Below, piece after piece: positions 53,737-62,067 of a stretch of 64,000 nucleotides of DNA (position 1 is its first letter; every line of letters starts with the position of its first letter). Both the position numbers and the translations under genes were made by a program. This stretch comes from JARFQW01 sp963842955 (GTDB taxonomy: Bacteria; Pseudomonadota; Gammaproteobacteria; Steroidobacterales; XN24): positions 620,001-684,000 of the forward strand of contig CAWJIJ010000009.1 of assembly GCA_963842955.1 (NCBI GenBank). The letters are read 5' to 3'. The notes under the pieces were generated by a model that was given only the letters and a program-made list of their open reading frames with translations, did no database searches and was not told the origin of the DNA.

Positions 53737-54683
53737 TCCGTGGCCTTGCCCTGTTGGCCGTCCTTGCCTTTTGTATTGAGCTGGCTGGTATCCAGGGACA
53801 GCACTTCCGTCTGTCCGCTGCGTTCCACGGTCACCGTGACCTGGCTTGAATCGCCGAGACTGCGGAATATTTCCATACCGCGCGCCGGGTCGTCCAGCGC
53901 CATCCCGTTGATTTGAGTCACAAGATCGCCCGGGCGCAATCCGAGCTGTCCGAACTGCTGACGCTGCCGCCCGGGGTAAACCCGATATCCCTGCTGACGC
54001 CCGTCCTTGAATACCGGTTGCGGCCGTATGATGTCCGTGAGCCGGATATCAGTTTGCTCAATCGCCTGCCGAATGGTTGCCGTCCGGGCAACCGGCGCCT
54101 GCCGCCGGGTGGAACTCGTCTGCCGAGACGTACCCGCCAGTTCCTCGCTGCGGGGCAGGCGGAGCTCCTCGAGGCGTCCGGCCCGCTCAAGAATGACACG
54201 GTCCAGACGGATGGCATGGATATTCGCCCCCCCGGGAACGGCATCATTCAGTTCGTAGACTTTTTCATCGCCGTTGCCCTCGGCGATGATCGCCATGGAC
54301 TGTTGGTCGGCGGATGCGGCAATCGTTCCCTTGAGCTTAAGATTCAGCTGGGTTTCAGGCACGTCTTCAAGGTCCTGAACCGGTGCTGCCGCCTCGACCG
54401 CGTTCGCTTCGCCGAAGAGATGAGCGTTGGCGATGCGATCCGCATTGACGCCGGTAGCGGCGGCCGGTCCCGGCGTCGCACTCGGCGACCCGCCGGCGAA
54501 CGCCGGTGGCGGGGTCTCGGCCGGTGTGGGGTAGAGCGCCCAGGCCGTCCGGCCGAGCTGCCAGCCGATGGCCACAGTAAGCAACGCACAGATCCACGGA
54601 GGGGCGACAGCCGAAACCTTAACCCAGGCCTGTTCGGGGGACACCTGGGATAGCTGGTCAAATCGCGAGGTTAGCCCGCTCAT
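53733..54683 (-). CDS. gspC: Type II secretion protein GspC
   Basis: A 316-residue inner-membrane protein: cytoplasmic tail, one helix at about 28-50, a proline-rich linker, a homology-region domain (NAHLFGEANAVEA to LKGTIAA) near 85-150, and a PDZ-like domain at about 225-300 (LGLRPGDLVTQINGMALDDPARGMEIFRSL). GspC links GspD with the inner-membrane platform. The cluster opens with it at 54683. A weak TTGTAG-18-TATCAT lies upstream. Only C, D, E and F are here; pseudopilins G-K and L, M are absent from the window. Confidence 0.92.
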   Translation of the reverse strand: MSGLTSRFDQLSQVSPEQAWVKVSAVAPPWICALLTVAIGWQLGRTAWALYPTPAETPPPAFAGGSPSATPGPAAATGVNADRIANAHLFGEANAVEAAAPVQDLEDVPETQLNLKLKGTIAASADQQSMAIIAEGNGDEKVYELNDAVPGGANIHAIRLDRVILERAGRLEELRLPRSEELAGTSRQTSSTRRQAPVARTATIRQAIEQTDIRLTDIIRPQPVFKDGRQQGYRVYPGRQRQQFGQLGLRPGDLVTQINGMALDDPARGMEIFRSLGDSSQVTVTVERSGQTEVLSLDTSQLNTKGKDGQQGKATE

Positions 54684-54793
54684 GGGCGTGCCCGGCGGCC
54701 TTTGTAGTTGGACATTCCTGGCATGATACGCGGTGATCAGACGGCCCTACAAGCAGATGCGCGCGTTGGGGCGATGGTCGCAATGTCAACCCC

Positions 54794-54822
54794 TTGTCAC
54801 CCTCGCATGTCGAACATATAAA
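54794..54822 (+). promoter_or_regulatory. Sigma70 promoter of clpS-clpA
   Basis: TTGTCA (54794-54799), a 17-base spacer and TATAAA (54817-54822). The predicted start near 54829 gives a leader of about 58 bases to clpS. Confidence 0.85.
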
Positions 54823-54886
54823 TGGAGTGGAGCGTACCCTTCGAGGGCCGCCGCCGTCACGACCGGACCGACGCAAGACCGACATC

Positions 54887-55204
54887 ATGACTGACCCGAA
54901 AGAAAACGCCGAACAAGGCCTTATCGTCGAGGAAGAACGGCCCAAGCTGAAACGGCCGTCCATGTACCGTGTCATTATGTTGAACGACGATTACACGCCC
55001 ATGGAGTTTGTGGTGGATGTCCTCGAGCGGTTTTTCGGCCTGGACCGACACAGCGCGACCCGGATCATGCTCGAGGTGCACACTCAGGGTCGTGGAATTT
55101 GCGGAACTTTCACCTTCGATATCGCCGAGACCCGCGTGGCCCAGGTCATGGAATATGCGCGGCACCACCAGCACCCCTTGCAATGCACAATGGAAGAGGC
55201 CTGA
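54887..55204 (+). CDS. clpS: ClpS adaptor for ClpAP
   Basis: A 105-residue ClpS. The conserved core RPSMYRVIMLNDDYTPMEFVVDVLERFF carries the N-degron pocket, and the flexible N-terminal extension MTDPKENAEQGLIVEEERP is typical. ATG 54887 gives this N-terminus; the longer open frame extends into the promoter. ClpS delivers proteins with N-terminal Leu, Phe, Tyr or Trp to ClpAP. The aat gene nearby, which adds Leu/Phe to N-termini, makes the same pathway's upstream step. Confidence 0.96.
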   Translation: MTDPKENAEQGLIVEEERPKLKRPSMYRVIMLNDDYTPMEFVVDVLERFFGLDRHSATRIMLEVHTQGRGICGTFTFDIAETRVAQVMEYARHHQHPLQCTMEEA

Positions 55205-55207
55205 CAG

Positions 55208-57478
55208 ATGCTCAGCAGCGAGCTTGAATATTGCCTGAACGAGGCCTTTCGGAGCGCCCGGGAGAAGCGACATGAGTTCCTGACCGTGGAACACCTGCTG
55301 CTTGCCCTTCTGGACGTGCCCGGAACGGTAGACATTTTGAAGGCCTGCGGTGCAGACGCCGGGCGACTCCGCCGCGAACTGACCGAGTTCGTGGACGAGA
55401 CGACGCCTCGGCTGGCCGAGGACGATGACCAGGAGGTCCAGCCAACGCTGGGTTTCCAGCGCGTTCTTCAGCGGGCGGTTTTTCACGTCCAGTCCAGCGG
55501 CAACAAAGAAGTTGCCGCATCGAACGTCCTTGTCGCCATTTTCGGCGAGAAGCAGTCCCATGCGGTCTACCTGCTGAACCTGCAGGACGTTACGCGCCTG
55601 GACGTCGTGAACTTTATTTCCCACGGCGTAGCCAAGAGCGCCGATGAAGCGGCCGAGAGTCGCACGGCCGGCGAGGAGCCCGAGCGCGAGGGGGACGCCG
55701 ATCCGCTGGAAAAATTTACGACGAATCTGAACCGCCAGGCCCGGGAAGGGCACATCGATCCGCTGATCGGGCGGACTCTCGAGATTGAACGGACCGTCGA
55801 GATTCTGTGTCGCCGGCGCAAGAACAACCCCCTCTACGTTGGGGAGGCCGGGGTAGGCAAGACGGCCCTCGCCGAGGGTTTGGCGCTGATGATCGAAGAG
55901 GGCAAGGTGCCTGACGTACTGTCGGACTGCACGATTTTTGCCCTTGACATGGGGACCCTGGTGGCCGGGACGAAGTATCGTGGCGACTTCGAGAAGCGGC
56001 TCAAGAGTGTCGTGGCCGCGCTGCGGGAGAATCCGGGCGCCATCCTGTTCATTGATGAGATTCACACGGTGATCGGTGCCGGCGCGGCGTCCGGTGGCGT
56101 GATGGATGCTTCCAATCTCATCAAGCCGGTGCTGGCCAACGGCCAGCTCCGCTGCATCGGATCGACGACCTACCAGGAGTACCGGGGGATCTTCGAGAAG
56201 GATCACGCGCTGGCTCGCCGCTTTCAGAAAATCGACGTGCCGGAGCCGACTATCGCCGAGACGGTGGACATCCTCAAGGGTCTGCAGAGCCGCTTCGAGG
56301 AGCACCATGGCATCACGTACAGCGATGACGGACTGAAGGCTGCGGCGGAGCTGTCGGCGCGTCATATCAATGACCGTCACCTTCCGGACAAGGCGATCGA
56401 TGTCATCGACGAGGCCGGTGCCAGTCTTCGTCTTCAGATGCCCTCACCGGATGAATCAGTCGTCGGCATTACGCAGATAGAGGCCGTGGTCGCAAAGATG
56501 GCGCGTATCCCTCCTAAGAGCGTGTCCGCGTCCGATCGGGATCTGCTGAAGAACCTGGAAAGGAATCTCAGGCTGGTCATCTTCGGCCAGAACGAGGCCG
56601 TAGAAACCTTGTCCGCGGCCATCAAGATGGCCCGATCGGGTCTTCGGGACGACAACAAGCCGGTGGGATCGCTGCTTTTTGCCGGTCCCACGGGCGTCGG
56701 CAAGACGGAAGTGACCCGCCAGCTGGCAATGGCGCTGGGCGTGGAGCTGGTGCGCTTCGACATGTCCGAGTACATGGAGCGGCACACGGTTTCCCGGCTG
56801 ATCGGTGCACCGCCAGGTTATGTCGGCTATGACCAGGGCGGTCTTTTGACGGAGGCAATCAACAAGAACCCGCATTGTGTGCTTCTGCTGGACGAGATCG
56901 AGAAGGCCCATCCCGAGGTGTTCAATCTGCTGCTGCAGGTCATGGACCATGGGACCCTGACCGACAACAACGGGCGCAAGGCGGACTTCCGCAACGTGAT
57001 CATTGTCATGACCACCAATGCGGGTGCCCACGAGATGAATCGCGGCTCGATTGGCTTCACGGAGCAGGATCATTCCACCGACGGCAAAGCGGCGATCCAG
57101 AAGCTGTTTACGCCGGAGTTCCGTAACCGGCTCGATGCCACGATCGATTTCAAGGCGCTGGACCGCGACACCATCAGTCGGGTCGTGGACAAGCTGATTC
57201 TGGAGCTCGAGGCGCAGCTGCAGGATCGTCTGGTGACCCTCGAACTGACCGACGCGGCACGGGAATGGATTGCCGAAAAGGGCTATGACCCGAAAATGGG
57301 CGCCCGGCCCATGGCGCGGGTGATCCAGGAGTTCATCAAGCGTCCCCTGGCCGAGGAGCTGTTGTTCGGCAGTCTGGTGGACGGCGGCCACATCCGCGTC
57401 GGCGTCTCGGATGACACCGAACGGCTGGTCCTGGATGTGGAGGCTCTGGAAGAGCGGGCGCCGGTCAGCCAGGAATAG
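55208..57478 (+). CDS. clpA: ATP-dependent Clp protease ATPase ClpA
   Basis: A 756-residue AAA+ unfoldase. N domain (about 1-145, the ClpS-binding part) and two ATPase modules: Walker A GEAGVGKTAL near 213 and GPTGVGKTEV near 493, with Walker B ILFIDEIHT and VLLLDEIEKAHPE. The C-terminal module ends typically. No internal Clp-type M domain, so it is ClpA not ClpB. The start is 4 bases after the clpS stop. It converges with infA. Confidence 0.97.
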   Translation: MLSSELEYCLNEAFRSAREKRHEFLTVEHLLLALLDVPGTVDILKACGADAGRLRRELTEFVDETTPRLAEDDDQEVQPTLGFQRVLQRAVFHVQSSGNKEVAASNVLVAIFGEKQSHAVYLLNLQDVTRLDVVNFISHGVAKSADEAAESRTAGEEPEREGDADPLEKFTTNLNRQAREGHIDPLIGRTLEIERTVEILCRRRKNNPLYVGEAGVGKTALAEGLALMIEEGKVPDVLSDCTIFALDMGTLVAGTKYRGDFEKRLKSVVAALRENPGAILFIDEIHTVIGAGAASGGVMDASNLIKPVLANGQLRCIGSTTYQEYRGIFEKDHALARRFQKIDVPEPTIAETVDILKGLQSRFEEHHGITYSDDGLKAAAELSARHINDRHLPDKAIDVIDEAGASLRLQMPSPDESVVGITQIEAVVAKMARIPPKSVSASDRDLLKNLERNLRLVIFGQNEAVETLSAAIKMARSGLRDDNKPVGSLLFAGPTGVGKTEVTRQLAMALGVELVRFDMSEYMERHTVSRLIGAPPGYVGYDQGGLLTEAINKNPHCVLLLDEIEKAHPEVFNLLLQVMDHGTLTDNNGRKADFRNVIIVMTTNAGAHEMNRGSIGFTEQDHSTDGKAAIQKLFTPEFRNRLDATIDFKALDRDTISRVVDKLILELEAQLQDRLVTLELTDAAREWIAEKGYDPKMGARPMARVIQEFIKRPLAEELLFGSLVDGGHIRVGVSDDTERLVLDVEALEERAPVSQE

Positions 57479-57499
57479 GCTGGCCGGAGCCGGGCAGAT

Positions 57500-57718
57500 T
57501 TACCGACCCCGGTAGACGATGCGGCCCTTGCTCAGGTCGTAGGGTGTGAGTTCGACGGTGACGGAGTCACCGGTCAGGATCCGGATGTAGTTCTTGCGCA
57601 TGCGGCCCGAGATATGGGCAGTTACGACGTGCCCGTTCTCCAGTTCCACCCGGAATGTGGTATTCGGCAAAGTCTCGACGACTTTACCTTCCATCTGAAT
57701 TGCGTCTTCTTTCGCCAT
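57500..57718 (-). CDS. infA: Translation initiation factor IF-1
   Basis: A 72-residue S1-fold protein, MAKEDAIQMEGKVVETLPNTTFRVELENGHVV at the start and KNYIRILTGDSVTVELTPYDLSKGRIVYRGR at the end, the full usual length. ATG 57718 was chosen; the longer frame includes the promoter region. It follows aat by 78 bases and has its own promoter. Confidence 0.98.
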   Translation of the reverse strand: MAKEDAIQMEGKVVETLPNTTFRVELENGHVVTAHISGRMRKNYIRILTGDSVTVELTPYDLSKGRIVYRGR

Positions 57719-57752
57719 GTGGCGTTTGTTGTCCTGCGAGAAAAACCGCCGC

Positions 57753-57781
57753 ATTGTGGCGAATCGGCGAGCGCATTTCAA
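57753..57781 (-). promoter_or_regulatory. Promoter of infA
   Basis: On the minus strand TTGAAA (57776-57781), a 17-base spacer and CACAAT (57753-57758), in the aat-infA gap. The leader would be about 28 bases. It lets infA be made independently of the aat operon. Confidence 0.65.
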
Positions 57782-57796
57782 TGCGTGGCCGGGGAT

Positions 57797-58537
57797 TCAG
57801 CGTACGGGCCCCGGTACGGGAAGGGTCGGGGCGCCCGGCGTTTCCGGCCAGTCCGCGTGCTCCGCTGCCCGACCGACCAGCGGTGCCAGGTCAGTCAGAA
57901 ACTCGGTCCGCGGGATCAGCGTGGCGCCGAGCCGGGCGAGATGCGGATTGGGCAACTGGCAGTCGATCATCGGCCATCCGCGTGCCTGCAGCCGTGCCGC
58001 GAGGTGGGCCAGACCTACCTTGGAGGCGTCAGCCACCCGGCTGAACATGGATTCGCCGAAGAACATCTCCCCGAGCGCAACCCCGTAGATTCCACCGACT
58101 AGCACCTTGTCGCGCCAGACCTCCACCGAATGGGCGTGTCCTAGCCGCTTCAGTCGGCCATAGGCCACGGCCATCTCAGGCGTGATCCATGTGCCGGCTT
58201 CCGGGTCATCCGAGCGGGTGCAGCCTGCGACAACGTCCTCAAAGGCCTGGTCGACCGATACCAGGAAGCGGTCCGCGCGAGCGGCCCGACGCAGGCTCCG
58301 GTTGACTCTCAGCCGCGCGGGATAAAGAACGCAGCGCGGGTTCGGGCTCCACCAGAGAATCGGCTGACCGGTCTCGTACCAGGGGAAAATGCCCCGGGCG
58401 TAGGCGGCCAGTAATCGTCCGGAGCGGAGATCGCCACCAGCGGCCAGAAGCCCGTTGGGCTCCGTCAGTGCGGTGGATGGATCGGGAAACTCGATGCGTT
58501 CCGGATGCAGCCAGGTGATGGTGGCCTGGCGGTTCAC
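57797..58537 (-). CDS. aat: Leucyl/phenylalanyl-tRNA-protein transferase
   Basis: A 246-residue Aat enzyme that adds Leu or Phe to N-terminal Lys/Arg, marking proteins for ClpS/ClpAP. Motifs: FPWYE in YARGIFPWYETGQPILWWSPNPRCVL, GTWIT, HSVEVW, GGIYGVALGEMFFGESMFSR and MIDCQLPNPHLARLGA. It starts with a 4-base overlap of the GNAT gene. Operon with trxB, GNAT gene and aat, as known in Pseudomonas. Confidence 0.97.
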   Translation of the reverse strand: MNRQATITWLHPERIEFPDPSTALTEPNGLLAAGGDLRSGRLLAAYARGIFPWYETGQPILWWSPNPRCVLYPARLRVNRSLRRAARADRFLVSVDQAFEDVVAGCTRSDDPEAGTWITPEMAVAYGRLKRLGHAHSVEVWRDKVLVGGIYGVALGEMFFGESMFSRVADASKVGLAHLAARLQARGWPMIDCQLPNPHLARLGATLIPRTEFLTDLAPLVGRAAEHADWPETPGAPTLPVPGPVR

Positions 58538-59679
58538 CTGAGTTCGAGGTCATGTCTGCGAAACGGGAGCTCACCGTCGGCATCTTCCATGTAGGCCTCT
58601 ACGGCGCTGCGTTCGCGCCTGAGGTAATTATCGATGGCGCGGCCGAACTCCGGGTGAGCGACCCAGTGGCAGGAATATGTGCGCGTCGGCCGAAAGCCGC
58701 GGCGCAGCTTATGTTCGCCTTGCGCTCCCGGCTCGAAACGAGCCAGCCCATGCCGGATCGCGTAGTCGATGCCCTGGTAGAAACAGGTTTCGAAGTGCAG
58801 GCTGTGGTAGTCGGCGCCGGCGCCCCAGTAACGCCCATACAGCACGTCATCGCCCTGAAAACAGATAGCAGTGGCGACCGGCTCGCCACCGGCTTCCGCC
58901 AGCACGATCGCCAGCGTCTCGGGCATAGTCTCGCGCAGTTCCTCGAAAAAGCCGCGGTTCAGGTAAGGGCTGTTGCCGCGCATGTGGAACGTTCGTTCGT
59001 AGAACGGGTAAATCCGGTCCAGCAACTCGTCCGTGAGTTCGTCGCCGGTCAGCCAGCGGAAGGTGATGCCGGATTCAGCCACCCGGCGACGTTCGCGCTT
59101 GAGCTTTTTTCGGCGCGCGGACCTGAAGGTTGCGAGGAAAGCGTCGAAATCGGCATAACCTTCGTTGGTCCAGTGGAACTGGCAGTCGAGGCGGGGCATG
59201 AGGCCGTGACGGCCGGCGCTGGCCTGCGTGTCATCGTCGCCAAACAGCAGGTGCAGCGATGACAGGCCGCCCTCACGCGCGCGCTCGATGGCGGCCTCGA
59301 GCAAAAAATCCCCGACATCCGGCCGGCCATCCGCAGCCATGAGCCGGGGTCCGGTTGCCGGTGTGAACGGTATCGCGGAGACGAGTTTCGGGTAGTAATC
59401 AAGGCCGCTGCGATGAAACGCCTGGGCCCAGGCGAAGTCGAAGACGAACTCTCCCCAGGAATGGGCCTTCTCGTATAGCGGAAGCGCGCCCACCAGTGTC
59501 CCCGAATCGTCATGGGCCAGCACATGAGTCGGTCCCCATCCCGATTCCACGCTGACCGAGCCGCTATGCTCCATGGCCGCGAGGAAGCCGTGAGCAAGAA
59601 ACGGATTGCCGGCGGGGACGAGCGCATTCCATGCCGCTGCGTCCACGTCGTCCAGCGACATGATGAAGGAGGCTTTCAC
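58534..59679 (-). CDS. GNAT-family protein of the DUF482 (COG3146) group
   Basis: A 381-residue protein with two GNAT-like halves. It opens DVDAAAWNALVPAGNPFLAHGFLAAMEHSGSV and has HLLFGDDDTQ, YADFDAFLATFRSARRKKLKRERRRV and a C-terminal FEPGAQGEHKLRRGFRPTRTYSCHWVAHPEFG. The group is annotated as peptidogalycan-type or GNAT acyltransferase; the reaction is unknown. Start is uncertain: GTG 59679 gives the usual VKASFIMSLDD length, ATG 59661 is shorter, and neither has a clear Shine-Dalgarno sequence. Between trxB and aat. Confidence 0.83.
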   Translation of the reverse strand: MKASFIMSLDDVDAAAWNALVPAGNPFLAHGFLAAMEHSGSVSVESGWGPTHVLAHDDSGTLVGALPLYEKAHSWGEFVFDFAWAQAFHRSGLDYYPKLVSAIPFTPATGPRLMAADGRPDVGDFLLEAAIERAREGGLSSLHLLFGDDDTQASAGRHGLMPRLDCQFHWTNEGYADFDAFLATFRSARRKKLKRERRRVAESGITFRWLTGDELTDELLDRIYPFYERTFHMRGNSPYLNRGFFEELRETMPETLAIVLAEAGGEPVATAICFQGDDVLYGRYWGAGADYHSLHFETCFYQGIDYAIRHGLARFEPGAQGEHKLRRGFRPTRTYSCHWVAHPEFGRAIDNYLRRERSAVEAYMEDADGELPFRRHDLELR

Positions 59680-59698
59680 GGGACCGGGCAGGGCCGGG

Positions 59699-60691
59699 CT
59701 AAACCGCCTCCGCCATCTCCACGTCGGGCGCCTCGCCAATCGACTCCAGGAATTTCTCGGCGTCCAGGGCTGCCATGCAGCCGGAACCGGCGGACGTAAC
59801 CGCCTGGCGATAGATGGGGTCGGACACATCGCCCGCCGCAAACACGCCCGGCACGCTGGTAGCGGTCGCGTTACCCTTGATGCCGGCGTTCACGATGATA
59901 TAGCCGTGATCCATCTCCAGCTGGCCCTCGAAAATGCCGGTATTCGGCGTGTGGCCGATCGCGATGAAGACCCCGCTCAGCTCACGGTCCTCGGTGGACT
60001 CCGCGTCGAGGGTGCTTCTCACACGCATCCCGTTAACGCCGGTGTCGTCGCCGAGGACCTCGTCGAGTACGTGATCCCAGATGATCTCGACATTGCCGCC
60101 GGGGCCGGCCTTTTCGAACAGCCGTTTCTGGAGGATTTTCTCCGCGCGGAGCTTGTCCCGGCGATGGACAAGGGTGACTTTCGACGCGATGTTGGAGAGA
60201 TAGAGGGCCTCTTCCACCGCCGTATTACCGCCGCCGATAACGGCCACTTCCTGGCCCCGGTAGAAGAATCCATCACAGGTGGCGCAGGCGGAAACGCCGC
60301 GGCCCTTGAACGCCTCCTCCGAATCCAGGCCCAGATAACGGGCGCTGGCACCGGTCGCGATGACCAGAGCGTCACAGGTGTACACGGCCTGGTCGCCCTC
60401 GAGGGTGAAGGGGCGCTCACCCAGGTGCACCGTATGGATATGGTCGAGAATGATCTCGGTTTCGAAACGCTCCGCGTGCTGACGCATGCGGTCCATGAGT
60501 TCAGGGCCCTGGACTCCGAGAGCATCGCCCGGCCAGTTGTCCACGTCAGTCGTGGTCATGAGCTGGCCGCCCTGTTCCACGCCGGTGACGAGGACTGGCT
60601 GGAGATTGGCCCGCGCGGCGTATACCGCGGCGGCGTATCCGGCGGGGCCGGAGCCCAGTATCAGCAGCCGGCAATGCTTCGTAGCGCTCAT
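59699..60691 (-). CDS. trxB: Thioredoxin reductase
   Basis: A 330-residue low-molecular-weight thioredoxin reductase. FAD-binding ILGSGPAGYAAAVYAARA at about 11-28, redox C136-ATC139 in SACATCDG, NADPH-binding VIGGGNTAVEEALYL, and GVFAAGDVSDPIYRQAVTSAGSGCMAA for the second FAD contact. It keeps thioredoxin reduced. ATG 60691, with GGAGG seven bases upstream, gives the normal N-terminus; the open frame extends 58 residues upstream without support. Divergent from ald. Confidence 0.96.
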   Translation of the reverse strand: MSATKHCRLLILGSGPAGYAAAVYAARANLQPVLVTGVEQGGQLMTTTDVDNWPGDALGVQGPELMDRMRQHAERFETEIILDHIHTVHLGERPFTLEGDQAVYTCDALVIATGASARYLGLDSEEAFKGRGVSACATCDGFFYRGQEVAVIGGGNTAVEEALYLSNIASKVTLVHRRDKLRAEKILQKRLFEKAGPGGNVEIIWDHVLDEVLGDDTGVNGMRVRSTLDAESTEDRELSGVFIAIGHTPNTGIFEGQLEMDHGYIIVNAGIKGNATATSVPGVFAAGDVSDPIYRQAVTSAGSGCMAALDAEKFLESIGEAPDVEMAEAV

Positions 60692-60721
60692 GTATAATCC
60701 TCCGGCCCTTCCCGAGGGGCC

Positions 60722-60750
60722 TGTATCGGGGCGCATTTCAAGGTTTTCAA
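60722..60750 (-). promoter_or_regulatory. Possible promoter of trxB
   Basis: TTGAAA (60745-60750), a 17-base spacer and GATACA (60722-60727) on the minus strand. The -35 is good; the -10 is weak. Confidence 0.4.
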
Positions 60751-60955
60751 GACCGGGCGTCGGGCACAAACTCTGACGAAGATGGCCGGGTTTGTCACCG
60801 CCGCACGGAACCCGGCGCAAGGTCCGGGGAAGAAAAAATGGGGAGCCGGCCGGAGCATCCGACAACGATCCGGGCCCACGTTCCTATGGTAATGATACGG
60901 CCGGGTTCCGGCAAAGCCGCGCGGCCAGACGGCGGCCAGATCTGAGGAAAGGATT

Positions 60956-62014
60956 ATGCGGATTGGAGTGCCCACGGAGGTTAAGCCCCTGGAAGGCCGG
61001 GTCGGGCTCATCCCGGCAGCCTGTGCCGGACTGGTGAAAGCCGGCCACGAAGTGTTCATCCAGGCTGGCGCGGGCGTAAAAAGCGGTTACCCGGACGAGC
61101 AGTACGAGAAGGTCGGGGTAGAGATCGTTTCCGACGCCGCCGCGGCCTATGGGCGGGCCGAGATGGTCGTCAAGGTGAAAGAGCCTGTCGCTGCGGATCT
61201 GGAGCATGTTCGAGCCGACCATCTGCTGTTCTGCTATCTGCACCTGGCCGCGCTGCCCGAGTTGACCCAGCAGCTATGCGATATCGGCTGTACCGCGGTG
61301 GCCTTCGAAACCGTCGAAGACGCGGCGGGCCGCCTGCCGCTGCTGGCGCCCATGAGCGACATCGCGGGCCGGCTGGCGATCCAGGTCGGTACGCATCTGC
61401 TGCATCAGCCCCAGGGCGGCAAGGGGATCCTCATCGGAGGCATTCCGGCCGCGAAGCGCGGCAAGGTGGTCATCCTGGGCGGCGGAGTGGCTGGCGGTAA
61501 CTCGGCCGTCGTTGCGGCGGGGCTGGGTGCTGAGGTCACCGTATTCGACATGGATCGGGACAAGCTCGAACGGGCCCGGGGCATCGGCCCGAACGTGACT
61601 GGCCTGTATCCGCATTCCGAGGATATCGCCCTGGCCGTGGCCCAAGCGGACATCGTCGTCGGCGCCGTGCTGGTGACCGGGGAACGAGCACCCCATGTGA
61701 TCAGCGAGGACATGGTTCGGGCAATGCAGCCGGGGAGCGTGGTCGTGGACATTTCGGTGGACCAGGGCGGCTGTATCGAGACGACGCGTCCGACGACCTA
61801 CGATAATCCCACCTACGTTATTCACGACGTGATTCACTTTACCGTCACCAACATGCCGGGGGCCGTGCCCAGAACAGCCTCACAGGCTTTGTCCGCGGCC
61901 ATCGCGCCGTATGCCGAGCGTCTTGCCAATGGCCGGTGGAGGGATCATGCAGGCCTCGTGAAGGGCATTAATGTTGAAGCCGGGAAGGTTGTTCATCCCG
62001 CGCTTTTCAAGTAG
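60956..62014 (+). CDS. ald: Alanine dehydrogenase family protein
   Basis: A 352-residue NAD-dependent enzyme of the alanine dehydrogenase/transhydrogenase family: RIGVPTEVKPLEGRVGLIPAA at the start, KVKEPV and YLHLAA around the substrate site, NAD-binding VVILGGGVAGGNSAVVAAGLGA near residue 171, and DISVDQGGCIETTRPTTYDNPTYV later. The catalytic histidine of YLHLAA and the lysine of KVKEPV are kept. It is slightly shorter than usual (about 371). GAGGAAAGG precedes the ATG. A related NAD-dependent activity cannot be excluded. Confidence 0.88.
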   Translation: MRIGVPTEVKPLEGRVGLIPAACAGLVKAGHEVFIQAGAGVKSGYPDEQYEKVGVEIVSDAAAAYGRAEMVVKVKEPVAADLEHVRADHLLFCYLHLAALPELTQQLCDIGCTAVAFETVEDAAGRLPLLAPMSDIAGRLAIQVGTHLLHQPQGGKGILIGGIPAAKRGKVVILGGGVAGGNSAVVAAGLGAEVTVFDMDRDKLERARGIGPNVTGLYPHSEDIALAVAQADIVVGAVLVTGERAPHVISEDMVRAMQPGSVVVDISVDQGGCIETTRPTTYDNPTYVIHDVIHFTVTNMPGAVPRTASQALSAAIAPYAERLANGRWRDHAGLVKGINVEAGKVVHPALFK

Positions 62015-62067
62015 CTTGATTTTTCTAAACAGTTACTTGGCGATAAAACCTCCGATGAGTTCTAGTT

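Noticed and set aside
54857..56380. 507-residue open frame antisense to clpS/clpA
   Set aside because: Covers both conserved genes on the other strand; no motifs.
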